A DNA stretch of 64,000 nt from NCBI GenBank assembly GCA_020852965.1, contig JADYZV010000028.1, forward strand, positions 90,769-154,768, read 5' to 3'. The notes under the pieces were generated by a model. It saw only the letters and a program-made list of their open reading frames with translations. It did no database searches and was not told the origin of the DNA. Positions 55,228 through 64,000 of the stretch are shown piece after piece (position 1 is the stretch's first letter; each line of letters opens with the position of its first letter). A program made the translations under genes and the position numbers. Source of the DNA: Pirellulaceae bacterium (lineage in GTDB: Bacteria > Planctomycetota > Planctomycetia > Pirellulales > Pirellulaceae).

Positions 55228-55633
55228 AGGGTGTGGGGGGTTTTCGTTGTCCAAACAGGGTAGTTTGGCAGTAGAATGCCGTTGTGGATAGACTGTGAAT
55301 CTTCTAAATCTACTCATTCAACGCAATACCGCCCAACTCTAATTAGCAGCCACATTATAGAACAATTGTTGTAGGGTGCATAAACCCTGCCAGCGGCAAT
55401 AAGTGTCTTGTGTGGCAAAATTGGATCTCTGGCAAATTAGCCAAGGCTAGCATTGGTCGGCAGACGATAGTTGGCATAGCTACACTACTGCGTTCGCTAA
55501 GTCCTCCTGTGTGACTATGGACAGCACAATCGATTCCGACATGGAATGCGACGCGTGGATGGCCTTGACCTCGGTCGGTGGTCTATCCTATAAGTTCATT
55601 TGAGGTTTCACACGCAGGGGAGATTCTATCGTT
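55228..55633. other. Gene-free region before flgM
   Basis: 406 bases between the glycosyltransferase and the flgM start. I see no gene, repeat or recognisable sigma-28 promoter. Confidence 0.55.
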
Positions 55634-55939
55634 ATGCAAATCAACAGTTTGCAATCCACCACCGCCACGCAGTCGGTCAATCGCAGCCAGCCGCTTCAGG
55701 CTGGGGGCAAGCCGGATGGGGCCAGTCCGATTCGTTCGGCCGCCTCCGATGAACTTGAATTGTCGTCTGAGGCTCAGCAAATCAGCCAGGCACAAGCGCT
55801 CGGACAAACCGACCGCGCGTCGGATGGAATCCGTACGGAGAAGGTAGCTGCTCTGCGTGAGGCCATCTCGAACGGTACGTACGAGACCACCGAAAATCTG
55901 TCGGCAGCACTTGATAAACTGCTCGATACGTTGGCCTAA
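55634..55939 (+). CDS. flgM: Anti-sigma-28 factor FlgM-like protein
   Basis: 101 residues matching FlgM: DELELSSEAQQISQAQ, then the sigma-binding C-terminal segment RTEKVAALREAISNGTYETT...LSAALDKLL. FlgM holds sigma-28 inactive until the flagellar hook is complete and it is exported. The N-terminal half is disordered-looking, as usual. No flagellar gene is beside it. Confidence 0.85.
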   Translation: MQINSLQSTTATQSVNRSQPLQAGGKPDGASPIRSAASDELELSSEAQQISQAQALGQTDRASDGIRTEKVAALREAISNGTYETTENLSAALDKLLDTLA

Positions 55940-56212
55940 GAAAGCCGCTGTCCCCTCCGCCGGCCAGTCGCTTTCGTGTGGCCCACCAAGCTGGCGCAAA
56001 TCGATTTTGGCAGACAGCCTGACGGCGAGCCTCTCCGCAGGCTCGTTTGGCTGTAGGGAGATCTACCACGCCCTCCAGTTCGAAGGTCTAGTGTGTATAA
56101 TAGACGTTCGTAGCCTTCCGCTGCTTTAGCATTGCTAGTATGCAGCCTTGTGCTGTTGGCTACGAGCGATTACTAGCTCATTCCAACGTTTAGAAACCGT
56201 GCTGAGGCGTTC

Positions 56213-56707
56213 GTGGCGGAACAATTAGACAACGTAGAAGTCTCGCAGTCTCCCCTGGAGCGGTTCGAGGAGTATTTGCTCAGTCGCGGTCTGAGGAAAA
56301 CTGAGCAACGTCGTTTCTTAGTCGAGCAGGTCTTCAGCCAACACGAACATTTTGACGCCGATCAATTGATTGATCGACTACCGCGAAAAGGTTCCGAGAG
56401 CTACGTCAGTCGCCCAACTGTCTACCGTACTCTGAAAGAATTTGTTGATGCCGGACTTCTGCGAAGTTTTGAGCTCAATGGCCGTAGCGTCTATGAGCAC
56501 GACTACGGATACCCTGAGCACGATCACTTTTACTGCGTCAAATGCCACGAACTGACGGAGTTTCAGTCTGAGGCCCTCGTTCAAATGCGCGACGAGATTG
56601 CCCGCAATCATCGCTTTCGTGTGCGCAGCCACCGCTTGATCATTCAAGGCGTCTGCCACGATTGCAGTAACCGCCGCAATCAACGTCGCCAACAAGACCG
56701 AGTCTAG
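56213..56707 (+). CDS. Fur-family transcriptional regulator
   Basis: GTG start at 56213; 164 residues. Winged helix (about 15-95) with LRKTEQRRFLVEQVFSQHEHFDADQLI and SRPTVYRTLKEFVDAGLL. The dimerisation/metal domain has HDHFYCVKCHEL and a C-terminal CHDCSNRRN, giving the two Cys pairs of a structural zinc site, plus His ligands. It could be Fur, Zur or PerR; the metal cannot be told from sequence alone. Its stop shares bases with that of the convergent next gene. Confidence 0.9.
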   Translation: MAEQLDNVEVSQSPLERFEEYLLSRGLRKTEQRRFLVEQVFSQHEHFDADQLIDRLPRKGSESYVSRPTVYRTLKEFVDAGLLRSFELNGRSVYEHDYGYPEHDHFYCVKCHELTEFQSEALVQMRDEIARNHRFRVRSHRLIIQGVCHDCSNRRNQRRQQDRV

Positions 56708-57417
56708 CAGGTCTGACCGTCATCGTCGTCATCGGACTCCATCCCTAAGCGCATCGTCAACTGTTCAAATTGGCAATAGAGCTGATCGCTGCTGGTGTGA
56801 ACGTGCTCCGCCTCAGTAATAAAGCGAATGTCCTTGTCGATGTAGACATCGTTACTGATCAACACCCGCTCGTATGGCTCCAAGGGAGAACCGTAGGCGA
56901 TAATCAGTTTGTGCTCGTCGAATTGAACCTCTTGCTGACGCTTCGGGTTTAACACGGCGATCCCTGTACAACCATCGTTGAGCAACATCTCTTCGAAATC
57001 GTAGAGAATGCTTTTGAGGACAGGCATGTCGATGTGTTCGCGATAGTGATCTTGATGACCACCGGAATGGTAGTGGCTGGTTTCGAGCACCACGTCGACC
57101 ACAGGTCCGAGCGTATCGATCATATCGATAAACAGATCGAACAGTCGTTCTCGCGAGGCGGCAGCCATGATGACAGGAACCTTGGTGTTCGTCGTTGGGT
57201 CGACGTAAACATCATGCCGAAACCCCTGGCGTGGCACGATTTGGAGGTCGACAGCGGGACGAACAGCCTCGGTCAAATCGAACGCACCGTAGCGGAAAAC
57301 CTTCAAATGGGCTTCCAATTGGTCGTCGGTCAGGCTACCAAAACTGGTCAGCGCGTCGCTGGGGGTGGATACCGCCTGCGGAGCGCCTGTGGTTTGAGAT
57401 CGTTGTTGCGAACCCAT
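56704..57417 (-). CDS. Conserved planctomycete-type protein of unknown function
   Basis: Start at 57417 (MGSQQRSQTTG) gives 237 residues; the longer frame from 57627 adds 70 residues without family character. No signal peptide or membrane helix. The central part includes VYVDPTTNTKVPVIMAAASRERLFDLFIDMIDTLG, then VVLETSHYHSGGHQDHYREHIDMPVLKSILYDFEE, and IRFITEAEHVHTSSDQLY. The tail is acidic (DDDDDGQTC). I do not recognise a family. Its TAG stop overlaps the fur stop (56704-56707), so the two genes are convergent and abut. Confidence 0.7.
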   Translation of the reverse strand: MGSQQRSQTTGAPQAVSTPSDALTSFGSLTDDQLEAHLKVFRYGAFDLTEAVRPAVDLQIVPRQGFRHDVYVDPTTNTKVPVIMAAASRERLFDLFIDMIDTLGPVVDVVLETSHYHSGGHQDHYREHIDMPVLKSILYDFEEMLLNDGCTGIAVLNPKRQQEVQFDEHKLIIAYGSPLEPYERVLISNDVYIDKDIRFITEAEHVHTSSDQLYCQFEQLTMRLGMESDDDDDGQTC

Positions 57418-57719
57418 GAATCGGTCTCTTAAGTGCAAAATGGGGGGGAGTTCAGGCGGCAGGCCTCGTGCGAGCCCGTTTCCGCCGACAAGCAAAACTA
57501 GGTTACGCGCCGCAACAGATGCGATTTCCGCTAAAACTTGTCTACTTTCCTCACAGAGACAGCGGTTGCGATTGTTACAGCCCCGCCAAACTGAACTTGC
57601 CATCCATCCAAGTTGCCCAAAAACCACAACGTCCGACTACAATTGAAGCACAATGGCATCGTCACCCGAGCGGTTACTTCGGGAACCCTACCAAGTCGAA
57701 TTTTCAACAGCCTATTTTT
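57418..57719. other. Divergent promoter region
   Basis: 302 bases between the divergent starts of the conserved protein and the transglutaminase-like lipoprotein. The open frame through it (from 57468) would be an N-terminal extension without a signal peptide, so I treat it as non-coding. Nothing else seen. Confidence 0.55.
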
Positions 57720-59474
57720 ATGGAACCCATGCACGAAACCGATGCATGGAACAAGGACCAATGGATGCAAGCCCTTCCTACCACCTCGGCCAGCAATCGG
57801 TTGTGTGCCGTCGCCATGCTCGTCGCCATGTGCCTCGGTTGCCTGCCAAATAACGACACCACAGGACGCGACCAAACACCACCAGCCAGCCCTGCCGTCC
57901 CTGCCCCGCCAGCCGACGCTTCAGCCGAGCCCGCTCAACCGAGAGCGATTGAAGTAGCCGCTGGACAGTCGCCTTGGATTACGCCTGACGAGCTCCCATG
58001 GGACAAGTGGTATCTACAGTACCTCGATGGCAATTGCATTGGCTACACGCACGTCATCGTGAACAAGTCGGCCATCGAAGGGGACACACAGAATATCCGT
58101 ATTAACCGCTTAGATTGCATCGAAGTCGACAACAATGGGACCAAGGCCCGCTATAAGCGAACGCTCGAGTCGCTCGAGAATTCCGATGGCCGCATGATCA
58201 AGCTCACCGACACCACGCAATCGTTCGATGGCAGCACCAAAACCGAAGGCAATCGCGTACAAGGCAGGTTCAAAGCCAGCACGAACAAAACCACGCCGAC
58301 GGACACAGAGACTATCAGCGTCAATCTCGATTGGGACGACAGTACCTGGGGGGTAATCGGGCTCCAGGGAGTGATGATGGGACATATTCCGCAACCAGGT
58401 GAGCTGTTGCATGCCCAACTGTTTGTTCCACAGCTCTACAAGATCGCACAAGCTGAACTGCTGGCCGGCCAGCCCGACCTGACAGCCCTCCCCGGCGGCC
58501 AAACTCAATCTCTACTCGCGGTCGATATCATCCTGCGCAGTGAAGATAAGGGCATGCTGTCGCGCAATTGGATCAACGAGCGAGGAGAGGTGCTCAAGAC
58601 GGTCGCCTTGTCGGGCCCCAACTTGAGTACGTTTTGGACGCCAGCCGAAATCGCCCACCGAACTCGGGACGAATTCGATCTGGCCGAGTTGCTGGCTACG
58701 CGCGTCAGTTTGGCCGGCGAATCGCCGCAGTCGGAGACGCGGCGAGTGGTCTACTCGGTCGAACGCGAATCCGCCAACGGAACGGAGGTATTTAGCCTAC
58801 TAGCCCAGTCGCCGATGCAGTCGGTCGTGTCGCGCAACGCGCTCAGCGCGGAAGCTACGGTTACTCGGCCCGACAGGCACAGCGCTGCCGCTGCAGACAA
58901 ACCCGAGACGGCCCCCGACGAACGGTGCCTGCAAGCCACGAAGCTGATTCCTGCAAGCCATCCGCACTTGGTCAGTCTGGCCAATGAGTGGGCTTCTGGG
59001 GAGGATGATTCAAGCGACGAGGCTGAAGACGCAGCGGAAAACAGCGACGGCAATCACTCACTCGATACCCTTGCGCTACGGTTGACCCGCCGGGCGCAAC
59101 AAGAAATCGCGCTGACTGCGCTTGACCGCAACGTCACTGGTGTGCTGCAAACAGTCCGACAAAAACGTGGCGATTGTGTCGAGCAGGCGATGCTGTTGAC
59201 GAGCCTGCTGCGCGCAAAACAGATTCCCGCCCGTACGGCCAGTGGTCTTATCATCGATCCGCAAGACCCAACCCAAATGCAATTCCACGCCTGGGTAGAG
59301 GCTTGGCTAGGCGATCACTGGCTCGTCCTCGACAGTACCACGGGTGGAATTGCCGGCCCCGAGCGATTGAAGTTCTATGACAATGTTTTCACCAGCGATA
59401 ACCCCTATGAAGCGATCCTGCCCACCTTTCGTGAGATGCAGGGCCTGCAGGTTCGCGTGAAGGAAATTGAGTAA
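57720..59474 (+). CDS. Transglutaminase-like lipoprotein
   Basis: Start at 57720 (MEPMHETDAW) or at the Met of 57765 (MQALPTTSASNRLCAVAM) puts a lipobox CLGC after a hydrophobic stretch, giving a lipoprotein of about 550-585 residues. Pro/Ala-rich linker, then a beta-rich domain (about 85-400) with WYLQYLDGNCIGYTHVIV. The C-terminal transglutaminase-like domain has the triad Cys486 in RGDCVEQA, His523 in FHAWVEA and Asp538 in VLDSTTGG (numbered from 57720). Such domains work as proteases or cross-linking/peptide-cleaving enzymes in the periplasm. Substrate unknown. Confidence 0.83.
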   Translation: MEPMHETDAWNKDQWMQALPTTSASNRLCAVAMLVAMCLGCLPNNDTTGRDQTPPASPAVPAPPADASAEPAQPRAIEVAAGQSPWITPDELPWDKWYLQYLDGNCIGYTHVIVNKSAIEGDTQNIRINRLDCIEVDNNGTKARYKRTLESLENSDGRMIKLTDTTQSFDGSTKTEGNRVQGRFKASTNKTTPTDTETISVNLDWDDSTWGVIGLQGVMMGHIPQPGELLHAQLFVPQLYKIAQAELLAGQPDLTALPGGQTQSLLAVDIILRSEDKGMLSRNWINERGEVLKTVALSGPNLSTFWTPAEIAHRTRDEFDLAELLATRVSLAGESPQSETRRVVYSVERESANGTEVFSLLAQSPMQSVVSRNALSAEATVTRPDRHSAAAADKPETAPDERCLQATKLIPASHPHLVSLANEWASGEDDSSDEAEDAAENSDGNHSLDTLALRLTRRAQQEIALTALDRNVTGVLQTVRQKRGDCVEQAMLLTSLLRAKQIPARTASGLIIDPQDPTQMQFHAWVEAWLGDHWLVLDSTTGGIAGPERLKFYDNVFTSDNPYEAILPTFREMQGLQVRVKEIE

Positions 59475-59546
59475 GCTTTGACGCCATCGTCGCTGATCGC
59501 TCCGCCGATCAGTGCTCTTCGTCAACGGCAACGAGAACTGTGTAGT

Positions 59547-60029
59547 TCAAGGTAGCTTACGCAATCGCAGGGGAAAATATTGAAAATGCTGGGCCACTGC
59601 GGCGAGCAGCGGGTCAATGGTACTAGCCTGAATCGGTTTGACCGGTGGCCATGCCATCCATTGAAAACCGATATGCTCGGTCAACTGCGGCGAATAGGCT
59701 TTCGCCACGTAGCCCAGGAAGTAGTTGACGCGTTTGAGATAGTTCCCCCGCTTGGCACCCACCACCTCATATTCGATAGCAAATCGAAAATCGGGATCGA
59801 TGTCGATTCGCTGCGCGGAGATCCCCGTCTCTTCTTCGGTCTCTCGCAGGGCGGTCTGCAGAATCTCCTCCCCTGGCTCGGCGTGTCCCTTGGGTAAATC
59901 CCAGCGTCGAGCATGTCGCATCAACAGAAACAATGGGGCTGGGGACCTACAAAACAACAAGCACCCCGCCGCGTCAATCACGCGTTCCATCCTCTGCTCT
60001 CCCTCGGTGATTTCAGCGGCGAGCCTCAA
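59547..60029 (-). CDS. Nudix hydrolase
   Basis: 160 residues. Nudix box GHAEPGEEILQTALRETEEETGI (about 49-71, pattern Gx5Ex7REUxEExGU) is complete. It begins MERVIDAAGCLLF if the start is at 59990, about 13 residues in, which suits the family better than 60029. DLPKGHAEPGE and the KRVNYFLGYVA strand resemble diadenosine tetraphosphate hydrolases (MutT/AP4A type). Probably removes nucleoside diphosphate-linked compounds; substrate unconfirmed. Confidence 0.88.
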   Translation of the reverse strand: MRLAAEITEGEQRMERVIDAAGCLLFCRSPAPLFLLMRHARRWDLPKGHAEPGEEILQTALRETEEETGISAQRIDIDPDFRFAIEYEVVGAKRGNYLKRVNYFLGYVAKAYSPQLTEHIGFQWMAWPPVKPIQASTIDPLLAAVAQHFQYFPLRLRKLP

Positions 60030-60236
60030 CCCATCCGTTGCTAGAACTGTTAAACTGGTTTTCTGAATACTTCATAGGATAGAGACAAGATCTCGGTCGT
60101 TGTAGTGCCGGTCGAGATGACAAGTCTGTTTGGTACGGTACGTCGCCGGGACTCATAGCCTCGTCGACTTCGGCCAATGCTAAAGCTAAACCGCGACAAT
60201 GCTCGAACGCAATTTCAATTCAGGACTTCGCCAACC

Positions 60237-63200
60237 ATGCTCAACCAACCTATCCTCGCAATAGCGTTCTTACTCTTCTCTTTTTATCTGATTCACCCTA
60301 GCTGGTGTCAAGCGCCAACTCAAACGGTGCAAATAGGCGAGACGCAATTTACCATCCCTGCCGATATGCAATTGGAATCTGTAGCCAGCGAAGATTTGAC
60401 GACTTGGCCCATGCTAGCCGATTGGGATCTGCGCGGCCGCCTAATGTTGGTCGAATCGGGGGGAGTGACTAGTCCGATTGCAGAAAGCAACAAGCAGTTG
60501 CTGCATCGCATCGTGCGATTGGACGATCAAGATGGCGACGGCCACTTCGACCAGCGTACTGTCGTCGCCCAAAACCTCCCATTCACCGAAGGGATATTGT
60601 GCGTCGGACGCGACTTATTGATAACGGCCCCGCCGTCGATCTATCGCCTGATCGATGCAGATGAAGACGGCCTTTACGAAGATCGAGAGGTCTGGTTCGA
60701 CGGACAAACGCTTACCGGTTGTGCCAACGATTTGCATGGACCTTACCTTGGGCGCGACGGTTGGATCTACTGGTGCAAAGGGGCCTTTGCCGAACAACAG
60801 CATACACTGCTAAACGGAAAGCAACTCACGACTTCGGCCTCGCATATTTTTCGGCGACGGCTTTCCGGCGGTGCGATCGAATCGGTGATGACCGGTGGTA
60901 TGGACAATCCAGTGGAAGTCGCCAGTACGCCCGAAGGAGAGCGTTTTTTCACCAGCACTTTTCTGCATACCCCCGGCCAAGGCCAAGGTCTACGCGATGG
61001 TGTAGCGCACGCAGTGGTTGGTGGCCTGTACGGAAAAGACCACGCGAAAGTTATCGATGGGCATGTGCGCACTGGGGGGCTGATGCCAGTCATGGTGGAA
61101 CTGGGAGCGGCGGCTCCGAGTGGATTGGCCTGCCTCGCATCGACTCGGCTATTCCCCCCCGAGCGCGCTGGCCAGCGCACCCTGGTGGCAGCCTTGTTCA
61201 ATTTGCAGAAGGTTACCGCACATCGACTGCAACCCGCTGGAGCCAGCTTCACTACGGACAATCGCGACTTGGTCGTTGCCGATCGTATCGACTTTCATCC
61301 AACCGATGTACTCGAAGACGCCGATGGTAGCTTGCTGATCGTCGATACCGGTGGCTGGTACGATTTGTGTTGCCCCTCCTCACGCGTCGATCAAAAAACC
61401 GCCGGCGGCGGTATCTATCGCCTGACACCCACCACATCGTCGATCGTAGACCGACAACTCATAGCACGCGAATCGTTTGCGCCGGTCGAGCAAACGACCA
61501 TGATCGACGTAGCCGCCATCGCTCGACAATTGATTGATGTTCGCCCTTGGGTATCGCGTCGAGCCCAACTGCAATTGCTCGAACTCGCAAATTCGGTGGG
61601 CAGCAGCACAGAGGAGAAACTTGGAACATCCGACATTGATACCGCTACCACAAAATGCTTACAGCGGCAAATGCGGGACGGTTCTTTGCCTCAGAACAGC
61701 CGCTTGGCCAGCTTGTGGGGACTATGCACGTTTGGTAGCCCAAGTGCACTGGCTGCCATCGGCGAGCAGTTGAACGGCAACGATGACTCGCTGGCGCAAG
61801 CTGCCTGCCATGCCGTATCGCTACATCGGTATGCACCGGCTAAGGCACCACTGGAGCAATTGCTTGGACACGCGAACCTGCAAGTGCGACGCGCGGCTGC
61901 CGAAGCGCTCGGACGCATTGGCGACAACCAATCGGCTCGTAAGTTATTCGCCAGCCTCGACGCGTCTGAAGCCAATGATCGCCACTGGCAACATTCCGTA
62001 ACCTACGCACTGATCGAGCTTTCAGCCATCGACGAAGCGCTCGAGTGCCTGTCGATCGAAGCGTTGCAAGTAGGCAGCCAGTCACAACCCTCCCCAATTG
62101 CACCCAGCTCGACACCAATCCCCAACCCACTGCGCAAACAAGTCGCTATGCTCGTCATCGATCAATTGGGCGCCGCCGAGCGCCTGACGACCAATATGCT
62201 GCTCGACGGCCTCCAATCCGATAATGAGCCCTATCGCCAAACTGCCATTGAAATATTGGCCAAGCATCCCCAGTGGGCACCGAACTATCGCGTGGCCATC
62301 GATGAATTATTTCAACACGCGGAACAAGCAAGCAGTCGGGCTGGGACAGGCACACTCCATACGAACGCCCCATTTGCAAATGCATTGCAAACCATAGTGG
62401 CCGGCTGGCGCGATACCGCCACCGTGCAAGAACTAACGACCCAGTGGATCAGCTCGGCGCCCAAACTCGATCAGCCCAAGCAACAGCAACTAGTCAAGCT
62501 ACTGTCTGCCTACGACCTTGGCGAACTACCAACGAGCTGGATTGAACCGCTAGTAAAATGGCTGGAAGAATCAGAGCCGACGACTCAGGTGTCTATCGCG
62601 AACCAAATAAGCGATCTGAAACTACCTGTGTCCTCCGGGCTAAACACTAAGCTATTGAGCCTGGCCGCGGCCAGTCATGACGATGTGGCTCGATTGCAGT
62701 TCTTAGCCGCGCTACCCATTGGGTCTGCTATCGCGAACCCGCAACTCGAGCAATCCGTTCTGTCGGCACTGACAACTGACGAGGAAGCCCAAGAGCTCGA
62801 CTCAACCCCAACGAGTCTCGAATCACAGAGCGAATCCACTGAGGACTCTTCACCTTCGGCCACATTGTCTAACGCAGGGTTCAAGGCATTGCAACGCGTT
62901 CGACTCAGCCCTCAGTCGGGGAGGCAATTGCTGGCCACTTTGCCAATGCAACCGCCCCGATTGCTCACTCTGGTCGTCGACGCGATCAGCCGCGTGGGAG
63001 ATGATGCCTTGGATACAGAATTGCTCAGCCAATTGAGCCAACTTCCTGCCGCTCGCACGCTAGCCGAAGAGCAACTGCTTAACCTCTATCGCACACGCTC
63101 AGCGTCCTTGCAACAAGCCGCCCAAGCAACCGTGGCGAGCCTGTCGCGCCCGCCGAGCGACATTCAAGAGAAGATCGATACCATTCTGTCGCAGTTGAAA

Positions 63201-63623
63201 CCGGGCGATCCGATCCGCGGCCTGCAGCTTTTTCGCAGCAGCAAGGTATCTTGTAGCGCATGTCACCGTCTGGGATACGTAGGCGGTGAGATCGGTCCGA
63301 ACTTGACGCACATCGGCTCCAGTCGCACTCGGCCTGCTCTCCTAGAAGCCATTTTGTTTCCGAACGCACGGTTGGAGCAAAGCTTTCAACCGACCAAGGT
63401 GTTGACCCACGACGGGCAAGTTTACAACGGTCTGATCACGCGGCACATGAGCCCAACTCAGTTCATGATGCAATTGACCGCCGACAAATCGATCGTGCTC
63501 AATACCGATGACGTCGCGCGGCAGGAGGCAAGCCAAGTATCTATTATGCCCGGTGGCTTGGCCGAATTACTGACACTCGAAGAATTGTCTGACCTGATGG
63601 CCATTCTCGAATCGGCCAAATGA
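60237..63623 (+). CDS. PVC-type membrane-bound dehydrogenase with HEAT repeats and haem site
   Basis: Start at 60237 (MLNQPILAIAFLLFSFYLIHPS, signal peptide); the longer frame from 60177 lengthens the leader by 20 residues. 1128 residues: propeller-like dehydrogenase domain (about 35-400) with VVAQNLPFTEGILCVGRDLLI and TGGMDNPVEVASTPEGERFF. HEAT-repeat helices follow (about 430-960) with QVRRAAAEALGRIGDN. The C-terminal planctomycete haem-binding domain has CSACH (Cys1006, Cys1009, His1010) in SSKVSCSACHRLGYVGGEIGPNLTHIG. The layout matches families annotated as putative membrane-bound dehydrogenase plus planctomycete haem-binding domain. Probably a periplasmic redox enzyme. Confidence 0.9.
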   Translation: MLNQPILAIAFLLFSFYLIHPSWCQAPTQTVQIGETQFTIPADMQLESVASEDLTTWPMLADWDLRGRLMLVESGGVTSPIAESNKQLLHRIVRLDDQDGDGHFDQRTVVAQNLPFTEGILCVGRDLLITAPPSIYRLIDADEDGLYEDREVWFDGQTLTGCANDLHGPYLGRDGWIYWCKGAFAEQQHTLLNGKQLTTSASHIFRRRLSGGAIESVMTGGMDNPVEVASTPEGERFFTSTFLHTPGQGQGLRDGVAHAVVGGLYGKDHAKVIDGHVRTGGLMPVMVELGAAAPSGLACLASTRLFPPERAGQRTLVAALFNLQKVTAHRLQPAGASFTTDNRDLVVADRIDFHPTDVLEDADGSLLIVDTGGWYDLCCPSSRVDQKTAGGGIYRLTPTTSSIVDRQLIARESFAPVEQTTMIDVAAIARQLIDVRPWVSRRAQLQLLELANSVGSSTEEKLGTSDIDTATTKCLQRQMRDGSLPQNSRLASLWGLCTFGSPSALAAIGEQLNGNDDSLAQAACHAVSLHRYAPAKAPLEQLLGHANLQVRRAAAEALGRIGDNQSARKLFASLDASEANDRHWQHSVTYALIELSAIDEALECLSIEALQVGSQSQPSPIAPSSTPIPNPLRKQVAMLVIDQLGAAERLTTNMLLDGLQSDNEPYRQTAIEILAKHPQWAPNYRVAIDELFQHAEQASSRAGTGTLHTNAPFANALQTIVAGWRDTATVQELTTQWISSAPKLDQPKQQQLVKLLSAYDLGELPTSWIEPLVKWLEESEPTTQVSIANQISDLKLPVSSGLNTKLLSLAAASHDDVARLQFLAALPIGSAIANPQLEQSVLSALTTDEEAQELDSTPTSLESQSESTEDSSPSATLSNAGFKALQRVRLSPQSGRQLLATLPMQPPRLLTLVVDAISRVGDDALDTELLSQLSQLPAARTLAEEQLLNLYRTRSASLQQAAQATVASLSRPPSDIQEKIDTILSQLKPGDPIRGLQLFRSSKVSCSACHRLGYVGGEIGPNLTHIGSSRTRPALLEAILFPNARLEQSFQPTKVLTHDGQVYNGLITRHMSPTQFMMQLTADKSIVLNTDDVARQEASQVSIMPGGLAELLTLEELSDLMAILESAK

Positions 63624-63628
63624 GGCTT

Positions 63629-63793
63629 TGCTTGGTGCTTGGTGCTTGGTGCTTAGTGCTTAGTGCTTGGTGCTTAGTGCTTGGTGCTTGGTGCTTGGTG
63701 CTTGGTGCTTGGTGCTTAGTGCTTAGTGCTTGGTGCTTAGTGCTTAGTGCTTAGTGCTTGGTGCTTGGTGCTTAGTGCTTAGTGCTTGGTGCC
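63629..63793 (+). repeat. Heptanucleotide array TGCTTGG/TGCTTAG
   Basis: About 23 units of 7 bases, mixing TGCTTGG and TGCTTAG, directly after the haem-protein stop. Reading frame changes constantly, so it is not coding. Confidence 0.95.
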
Positions 63794-63809
63794 TAAGGAT
63801 CGCTTTTCC

Positions 63810-63886
63810 GAACAAAGAACAAAGAACAAAGAACAAAGAACAAAGAACAAAGAACAAAGAACAAAGAACAAAGAACAAAGAACAAA
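63810..63886 (+). repeat. Heptanucleotide array GAACAAA, eleven copies
   Basis: Eleven copies of GAACAAA in a row with no interruption. Read on the other strand they are TTTGTTC, similar in form to the units of the preceding array. Confidence 0.95.
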
Positions 63887-64000
63887 GAACTAAGAACTAA
63901 GAACTAAGAACTAAGAACTAAGAACTAAGAACTAAGAACTAAGAACTAAGAACTAAGAACTAAGAACTAAGAACTAAGAACTAAGAACTAAGAACTAAGA
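63887..64000 (+). repeat. Heptanucleotide array GAACTAA, running off the window
   Basis: At least 16 copies of GAACTAA to the last base. On the other strand the unit is TTAGTTC, close to the TTAGTGC phase of the first array. So the first array and the last two are inverted relatives about 16 bases apart. The true end is not in the window. Confidence 0.95.

Overview
The window looks like chromosomal DNA of a planctomycete of the Pirellula/Rhodopirellula type. The evidence is the protein families: a PVC-type membrane-bound dehydrogenase with HEAT repeats and a C-terminal CxxCH haem site, a Planctomycete-type cytochrome c fused to membrane helices, an ECF sigma factor of the planctomycete-expanded group followed by a sensor Ser/Thr kinase, DUF4058 and Uma2 proteins, the futalosine route to menaquinone, and a long lipoprotein TolC homologue. 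Genes lie on both strands in short operons, and intergenic DNA is full of small inverted and tandem repeats. I saw no rRNA, tRNA, CRISPR array, phage or complete insertion sequence.

Layout. 0-11 kb: treZ (trehalose synthesis), convergent with a TolC/HlyD/FtsX export operon that has no ATPase gene beside it; a DUF4058 remnant; the threonine-to-glycine pair tdh-kbl. 11-16 kb: a repeat-rich gene-poor stretch, a possible J-like small protein, and a MoxR-type AAA ATPase with its VWA partner. 16-25.6 kb: nnrD, ribF, nrnA, a haem/membrane protein, a Tyr-rich secreted protein, a BNR/sialidase-like secreted protein, and mqnD and mqnB. 25.8-31.6 kb: central sugar metabolism (nagA, xylA, pyk) with a Uma2 nuclease and an SDR oxidoreductase. 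31.9-36.3 kb: two related membrane-anchored VWA proteins and a secreted protein of unknown function. 36.5-45.5 kb: a ketosynthase-like protein lacking two catalytic residues, then nusA, infB, rbfA, a degenerate endonuclease III-like protein with a histone H1-like tail, and yebC. 45.8-49.7 kb: a LuxR-type regulator divergent from an ECF sigma factor/sensor kinase pair. 49.9-54 kb: rpmE, prfA-prmC and glyS. 54-64 kb: a glycosyltransferase, flgM, fur, a conserved protein, a transglutaminase-like lipoprotein, a Nudix hydrolase, the large haem protein, and heptanucleotide arrays running off the window end.

The most unusual signals are (i) several families of short palindromic repeats lying at gene 3' ends, two of which supply the stop codon of the gene (mqnD, prmC); (ii) the endonuclease III-like protein with a basic tail inside the translation cluster; (iii) the ketosynthase homologue with Glu and Asn where Cys and His are expected; and (iv) a degenerate ~130-bp element ending in GGCGTTAAAC, found as inverted pairs, one pair flanking mqnB. 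Starts were moved inward from the longest open frame where a signal peptide, an overlap with an upstream stop, or family length supported it; these choices are stated in each entry.
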